Origin: Prinia subflava
Lineage: Eukaryota > Chordata > Aves > Passeriformes > Cisticolidae
Assembly (NCBI RefSeq): GCF_021018805.1
Contig: NC_086257.1
Location: 18,224,693-18,288,692 of the forward strand
Length of the DNA stretch: 64,000 bases
Reading direction: 5' to 3'
The translations under genes and the position numbers were made by a program. The notes beneath the pieces are model-generated. The model ran no database searches. It saw only the letters and a program-made list of their open reading frames with translations, and was not told where the DNA came from. The first letter of the stretch is position 1. Each line of letters opens with the position of its first letter. This document shows positions 59,521 to 64,000 of the stretch, in pieces.

Positions 59521-59870
59521 GTGGGCGGTGTAGGTCTTGCTCATCGTGCTAAAGCGATAAGCGAGGGCTGGCGGTGCGCAGGCAAGGGGTTATTTTTGCT
59601 CTGGCTGTTTCTGCGGGAGGTGCCTGGAGTGCACGGCCCTGAGCTCCACGCAGGACCAGAGCATCGTGTGCTGCCCTGTGCTCACCGAGAGCCCTTCGGG
59701 GCCCGCTCCTTTCCTAATTGCGTTTATCATACGAATAAAGGATGGGAAATGCCTAACGATTGTGCTATCGGCAGTTTACAGCTCTATTTTAATTGCCACT
59801 TTTAATTATGGTTGCAATAAACTGGCATATATACATGATAGTGCAGTACAGGAAATAAGGTGAGGGCGAT
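59521..59870. promoter_or_regulatory. Mixed segment with AT-rich homeodomain-motif stretch
   Basis: The first 170 bases are moderately GC-rich and unremarkable. From about 59,710 the sequence carries CTAATTGCG, ATTTTAATTG and CTTTTAATTATGG homeodomain motifs and a CGATTGTG SOX-like site, about 1.9-2.0 kb upstream of the start. Enhancer function is inferred. Confidence 0.35.
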
Positions 59871-60019
59871 GGCTCTTTTGGGGCATTTTTTTGCCTTTCC
59901 TGTGGTTATGGAGGTTTGCTTGGCTGGAAATACACACGCGGGTGGGCGGAAGCAGAGGCAGACCGGGAAGCTGGCTACAAAATAAATTAAAAAAAGAAAA
60001 AAAAAAAGGAAAAGATGAA

Positions 60020-60960
60020 ATGGTCTCTGATTTTCTATATTAATAACAATAACACCACTGCTCTCTAAGAATACAGCCAGGGAAGGGAGGCCTGCAGAGG
60101 GACGGTTTAATCTGAGTGGATTTAAAAAATCGTTGCCTTTGGTATAATTTATGGAAATGAAAAGTGCTTACATTAAACAAATAGTCTGCAAATGTTCTCA
60201 GTGATGGGCTCTGCGGCACACGCACTCTTATTTCCAGGTTATGAGTGTCTTAAAAAGAAAATGAATGTTAACTGCTTGGATTTCATGTATTTATTGTTCT
60301 AATACTCGCCGATTTTTCTAAAAGCCCTACGGATACAACCTATCGTGTTAACTGTATCGGAAAGAATATACACATTTTCATATTATTTTTTTTCCTGAAC
60401 CTACTAGTAACCAATCTAAAGCAAACTATTAAGCAGACTTGTGGAGATGGGAGATTGCAGCTCCATTTTTTGTCCTTAGCTGCAAATAGAGGTTTAACTT
60501 GCAGTAATTAGGTGAGAACTAGCCAAGCATCTTACTATTATGATGCTTGTTAAAAACGCTTCTTTTCTGCATCTGCATTTGAGTGTGTTCCCCTCCACTC
60601 TTAATCTTCTTATGGAAATGAAGGCGAACGGCAGGGAACCTGCAGAGACTTAGAGAATGTCCTTGTTAACTGGAATTTCTCAGCATTGCTAATTAGCAGA
60701 GTTTGACGACCACCAGTATTGGGGAAAGCTCTGTTTAGCCACTCACAAACCCTTCCGAGGAAGAGCAGACTAATTTTATTTTGTAATTAAAATCTGAAAA
60801 GGCCCCTATTTGACAGTTAGGGCTATGAGAGTTTTATCTCCCCGTGAAATAATTACTGCCTTGATAACTCAATTTTCTGCAAAATGTCAACTGTGAGCTC
60901 CAAAAGTTTTAATTTCATTACGTTTAAAAAAAATAGGCAAAGACGAAAATGTACAGATAA
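60020..60960. promoter_or_regulatory. Candidate 5' neural enhancer zone (SRR1 / N-2 type)
   Basis: Unique, AT-rich sequence about 2.2-3.1 kb upstream of the start. It includes the perfect 12-base palindrome TGCTAATTAGCA (60,687-60,698), GCAGTAATTAGG near 60,502, a CATCTGCATTTGAG POU-like motif near 60,569 and several further ATTA sites. In mouse the 5' telencephalic enhancer SRR1 (N-2 in chick) lies some kilobases upstream and works through ATTA-type and POU sites, so position and motifs fit. The exact correspondence is unproven; the blocks at 62.0-62.6 kb are the alternative. Confidence 0.45.
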
Positions 60961-61440
60961 TTTTCCTCTTGCCCCTCTTATGTTGTAGCAGCCCAGCGCT
61001 CGGGGGCCGAAGTTAGTGGGGGAAGTTTTAATGAACTAACATTACCCCAACTAATGAACTAACTATACCCCAATCTCTGGGGAATTTCAGTCATCACATG
61101 GTGAGTTTGCAGTGGTATCCCCAGGAAAATTTGGGGAGATACAGTCCGAAATGCCCTGGGATAAGAGCCGTGTTCGGGGTGGGTGCGGGCCCAGGACAGG
61201 GGCAGGGTCCCGAGCTGCTGCAGCTGCAGGATGTCCTCAGCCCCAGGAGGATCTCACTCGGAGAGCGGGGAGACCCTCCGGGCTCTCCCAGGGCTCCCGG
61301 ACACTCGGGAACTTTGGCGGGGCCGAGCTGGGGTGAGGCTGGGGCCGCTCTGCCTGCGAGGCCCGAGGGCGGCTGCTCGGGGAACCTGGGGGGAGCCGAG
61401 GCGCCGCGGCAAGTGTAATCCACTCTGCTTGCGTTTGGGA
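60961..61440. other. Transition to GC-rich segment, no gene
   Basis: Contains a short local duplication of the phrase 'aatgaactaac' (61,030-61,062) and then a GC-rich, moderately CpG-rich stretch. Frames of about 100 codons on both strands overlap one another and resemble no protein I know. Confidence 0.6.
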
Positions 61441-61559
61441 TGTTTTTTATTATTATTTAAAACGGTTTAATCTCCTTTTTGTCCCTCCCTGTCCAGCAAG
61501 TAGCCCGATTGTCGCCCTCAGAAGTGGCATTACACGTACAAACCAAGAAGGGGGCGAGC

Positions 61560-61855
61560 CGCGGCCGGTCCCGCCAGACCCCATTTCGCCCAATAATTTC
61601 ATTCAAGGGCTCTAAGGACCCTTGAAAGCCGGGGAATGCCGAGGGAGCCCCGCGCTGCTCCCGGCCTCTCCTTTCATCCCTGTTCTCCCGGCTGGAAGCG
61701 CGGGGCGAGCACACGTGCGGCCGGCGGGCAGCGCACGGCCCGGCCCGAGCCGGCCCGGGGGCAGCGGGGGCTGCGGCGCCCCCGGCCCGGGGCTCCCGCC
61801 GTGCCCCCCGGGCGGCACCGCCGCACCCTGAACCGGGGCTGCGGAGGCAGAATAC
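61560..61855. other. Small CpG-rich island
   Basis: Dense CG dinucleotides, especially 61,690-61,840, between AT-rich flanks. It lies about 3.7-4.0 kb upstream of SOX2. No promoter motif is evident. Confidence 0.55.
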
Positions 61856-62029
61856 TGATGGGAGAGAGGTTAAAAAAATAATAAAAATAGAAAAAAATAA
61901 AAATAAAACGGGGGGAGAAACAAAAATTGAAAAGAGGCACCTCCGCTTTTGTCCAGTGCTGCGAGAAGGAAAATTTAAAGAAAAAAAATAAAATTCGGAT
62001 CCTGGAGGGAGTTTAATGTACACAATAAG
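61856..62029. repeat. A-rich low-complexity stretch
   Basis: Runs of AATAAAAATAG and AAAAATAAA (61,870-61,910) and an A-rich run at 61,976-61,992. Low complexity only. Confidence 0.6.
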
Positions 62030-62560
62030 CAGCAGAAAAGCCGAGTCGCGCACACCACCTTTCGAAGTCGCTTTCAAAAGGCTTCTCAATAAAAGGAGAA
62101 GCCGATTGTCCAAACAGGCTTCCATGACTCTTCATAAATAGCCAACAGCTTCCTCAAACTCTCCGCGGTTTTTGCTTTGCATTTAAAATCACGCTCCCGG
62201 AATTTCTTTCCCAAAGGAAAGTATAAGTGAAGCCCGTACTTCTTATGTGATCTTTAAAATAAATCAGAAAATCAAGATCAGTGGCGAGGATAAACTTAGG
62301 AATTACTGTACAACGTAACGGGGTGAAATTACAGTTGAATGTTGGCTCTTTAGCAGGAAGGCAACCCCCTCGAACGGGATCCTTTTTGGCAGTCTATTTA
62401 AAGTTATCTTTCCTTCCTAGTTTTATAAGAACAAATGAGTTTTCTTTTCCCATTGTAGTTGAATGAACTCATGTATATTAAACACAAAACCCCTCCTGAA
62501 GAACGCTAACTGCTTTGCTTAAACCCACAAAGGCACAAAAATCCAGAATTGAAGGTTTCC
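62030..62560. promoter_or_regulatory. Candidate conserved noncoding block
   Basis: Unique AT-rich sequence with a TTTGCATTTAAAATC POU-like motif near 62,177, TTCATAAATAGCC near 62,132 and a TATTTAAAGTTATC segment near 62,395. About 4.2-4.7 kb upstream of the start, it is another possible location for the SRR1/N-2 counterpart. Confidence 0.35.
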
Positions 62561-62993
62561 AATTCCTGAATAAGTCCCCTTAACTCTCTCAGGCTCGCAG
62601 GACAGAGGGATCGGGGACATTCTCTCAAAGTCTTAATGCCTGGAAGGGGCTATCTCAAATGTATTGTCTTTTCCTAAAGTTGAGGCTTCTATTTTATTTC
62701 TCTCTTTCCCCTTCACCATCTTTGTGTTGACTTAAGAAAATAATGGTCTAAAAAAGTGTCTGTTCATGGGATCACACGTGTCGCCCAAATCAAATGAAGT
62801 CCTCTTTGGCCCCAGCACAGTTTTGATGGAATTATTCCGGCTCTTCCATTGAATTCACACCGTTTCCCAAAGAAGCTGTGGCAGTTTCAATGGGAACGCC
62901 TGAGGCACAGCCTGGGGTGCTTCAAGGTTGCTTCTCTCAGCGCACCTCAAACCTTGGCATCCCGAGGCATGGTTTGAAAAGTACATTGAAGGG
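62561..62993. other. Unique intergenic sequence, no gene
   Basis: Mixed composition without repeats or convincing frames. Nothing further recognised. Confidence 0.5.
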
Positions 62994-63043
62994 AAAAAAA
63001 AAAAAAAGAAAAAAAAAAGAAAAAAAAAAAAAAAAAAAAAAAA
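62994..63043. repeat. A-rich run (50 bases, two G interruptions)
   Basis: Only two G residues interrupt the A run. No retroposon body is recognisable beside it. Confidence 0.9.
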
Positions 63044-63420
63044 GCGCCTTTCCAGTGATTCTCAGATCACTGACAAGATCGCCCATAATGGAGCCAAGAC
63101 GGTGACTTTTATCTCGCTGTTCCTCATAGTCCTTAATTTGGAGCTCATTGACAGGACAGACGGTAATGACACTTTCAGAACTGTTATGGTCTGGAGTGAC
63201 AATCTCTCCATCTCGCCCATGGTTTATTGACACCATGGGCTCATTGTGTCAACTTAGGCTTGTGATTTCGGAATTCTCCAGCGACGGGCTCGTTGGGAGG
63301 ATTTTAATTCAAATTATAGACTAGCTGTCTATACAGTGAATTCATATTTAGACGGCGCTTAATCGGAGCAGAGAGCTGGTGCTATAAATAATAACAACAA
63401 CACTTCCCATGTGTCTATCC
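63044..63420. promoter_or_regulatory. Candidate conserved element with interleaved inverted repeats
   Basis: Unique sequence about 5.2-5.6 kb upstream of the start. It contains GCCCATGG (63,215-63,222) facing CCATGGGC (63,233-63,240), and TTGACAC (63,227-63,233) facing GTGTCAA (63,246-63,252). A SOX consensus CATTGTG is at 63,242-63,248, with ATTTTAATTCAAATTATAG near 63,301. A mouse 5' enhancer at roughly -5.7 kb is known, so the distance fits loosely. Function is inferred. Confidence 0.4.
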
Positions 63421-63510
63421 GCTGGCCTCCACCCGAAGATCTGCCTTTGCCGGAGGAGGCCCGGGCGCAGCCCAGGGACCTCGGGCTCCTCCGGGGCAGC
63501 AGAAGGGAGC

Positions 63511-63616
63511 CCGCGGGGCTCCGGGCCGTCCTCGCCGCTGGCCCGCGGGGCTCCGGGCCGTCCTCGCCGCTGGCCCGCGGGGCTCCGGGCCGTCCTCGCC
63601 GCTGGCCCGCGGGGGT
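63511..63616. repeat. 32-bp GC-rich tandem repeat, about 3.3 copies
   Basis: The unit starts CCGCGGGGCTCCGGGCCGTC and recurs at 63,511, 63,543, 63,575 and 63,607 with essentially no mismatch. The near-perfect copies point to recent amplification. It lies inside a short CpG-rich stretch (63,440-63,680). Confidence 0.9.
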
Positions 63617-64000
63617 GCGCGGCCCGCGGGGCGGGAGGAGCGCTTCGGGCACACGGGACCCGCAGCACTCGGGGTGCTGCAGTCGGAGGGGTGCCACAGC
63701 CCTTTTTCCATGGAAATCGCTGGGCAGCGGGGCTTCTCCGAGCACCCCGCCCGGCCCTGTGGAAGCCTTCCCGGTGGGAGCGGATGAGTGCCAGGAGGAA
63801 GGCCCAGAGGGTGCCCAGGGGTAGAGGTGGAAGGGGCGATGCTGCGGGCGCTCAGGGCAGCACCTGCCAGGGACAGGCTGAGGGAGAGGCAAGAAAGGGT
63901 GAAGTGCGAAATCGGCCTTTGAGGCTGTTTTTTGGTTTGTTTCTTCAAGTCTCCCTTTCCACCGCTCAACAGGGAGATGTAGGAAATGCTGGCATCCAGA
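63617..64000. other. CpG-rich to mixed flank, no gene
   Basis: The end of a small CpG-rich patch followed by ordinary sequence to the window edge. No element recognised. Confidence 0.5.

Overview
The window is vertebrate genomic DNA carrying the SOX2 locus, almost certainly from a bird. The only protein-coding gene I can support is SOX2: one uninterrupted 315-codon frame on the minus strand (56503-57450). Its residues match, from memory, the chicken-type protein, with the shorter '[16 protein letters not shown]' N-terminal linker that separates sauropsid from mammalian SOX2. The mRNA leader, promoter core, 3' UTR and poly(A) signal also read as close counterparts of the mammalian gene. The species cannot be resolved further from sequence alone.

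Layout. SOX2 points left, so lower coordinates are downstream and higher coordinates upstream. Positions 1 to about 34,000 are mostly AT-rich, gene-free flank holding a few simple repeats, one isolated CpG island (15.36-16.66 kb), a GC-rich minisatellite (17.46-17.73 kb) and several stretches that look like conserved noncoding elements. From 34 to 55 kb, CpG-rich islands alternate with AT-rich, homeodomain/SOX/POU/TCF-motif-rich blocks. This is the kind of sequence from which the chick neural and sensory SOX2 enhancers (the N-1 to N-5 series and relatives) were mapped. The counterpart of the mammalian SRR2 enhancer is at 53.74-53.79 kb. The single-exon transcript spans about 55,391-57,858. Upstream come a promoter CpG island (to 59.15 kb), paired CTCF-like motifs, and AT-rich blocks at 59.2-60.96 kb (candidate SRR1/N-2 zone), 62.0-62.6 kb and 63.04-63.42 kb.

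How it works together. SOX2 is an HMG-box pioneer factor of pluripotent and neural progenitor cells. Its expression in vertebrates is built from many separate enhancers spread over tens of kilobases, and this window shows that architecture: one short intronless gene and a large noncoding regulatory territory. Many candidate elements carry SOX motifs next to POU or homeodomain motifs, consistent with the known SOX2-POU feedback. Enhancer calls here rest on motif content and composition, not on alignment, so their boundaries are approximate.

Simple sequence is abundant: 375 bp of a CATGG/CACGG pentamer, about 680 bp of TTTC-type repeat, a GAA repeat, and at least a dozen pure A or T runs of 23-47 bases, concentrated in the SOX2-proximal half. 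These repeats generate long but meaningless reading frames. I recognised no tRNA, rRNA, CRISPR array, retroviral gene or CR1 element. SOX2 normally lies inside an intron of the long noncoding SOX2-OT gene, but I could not identify SOX2-OT exons.
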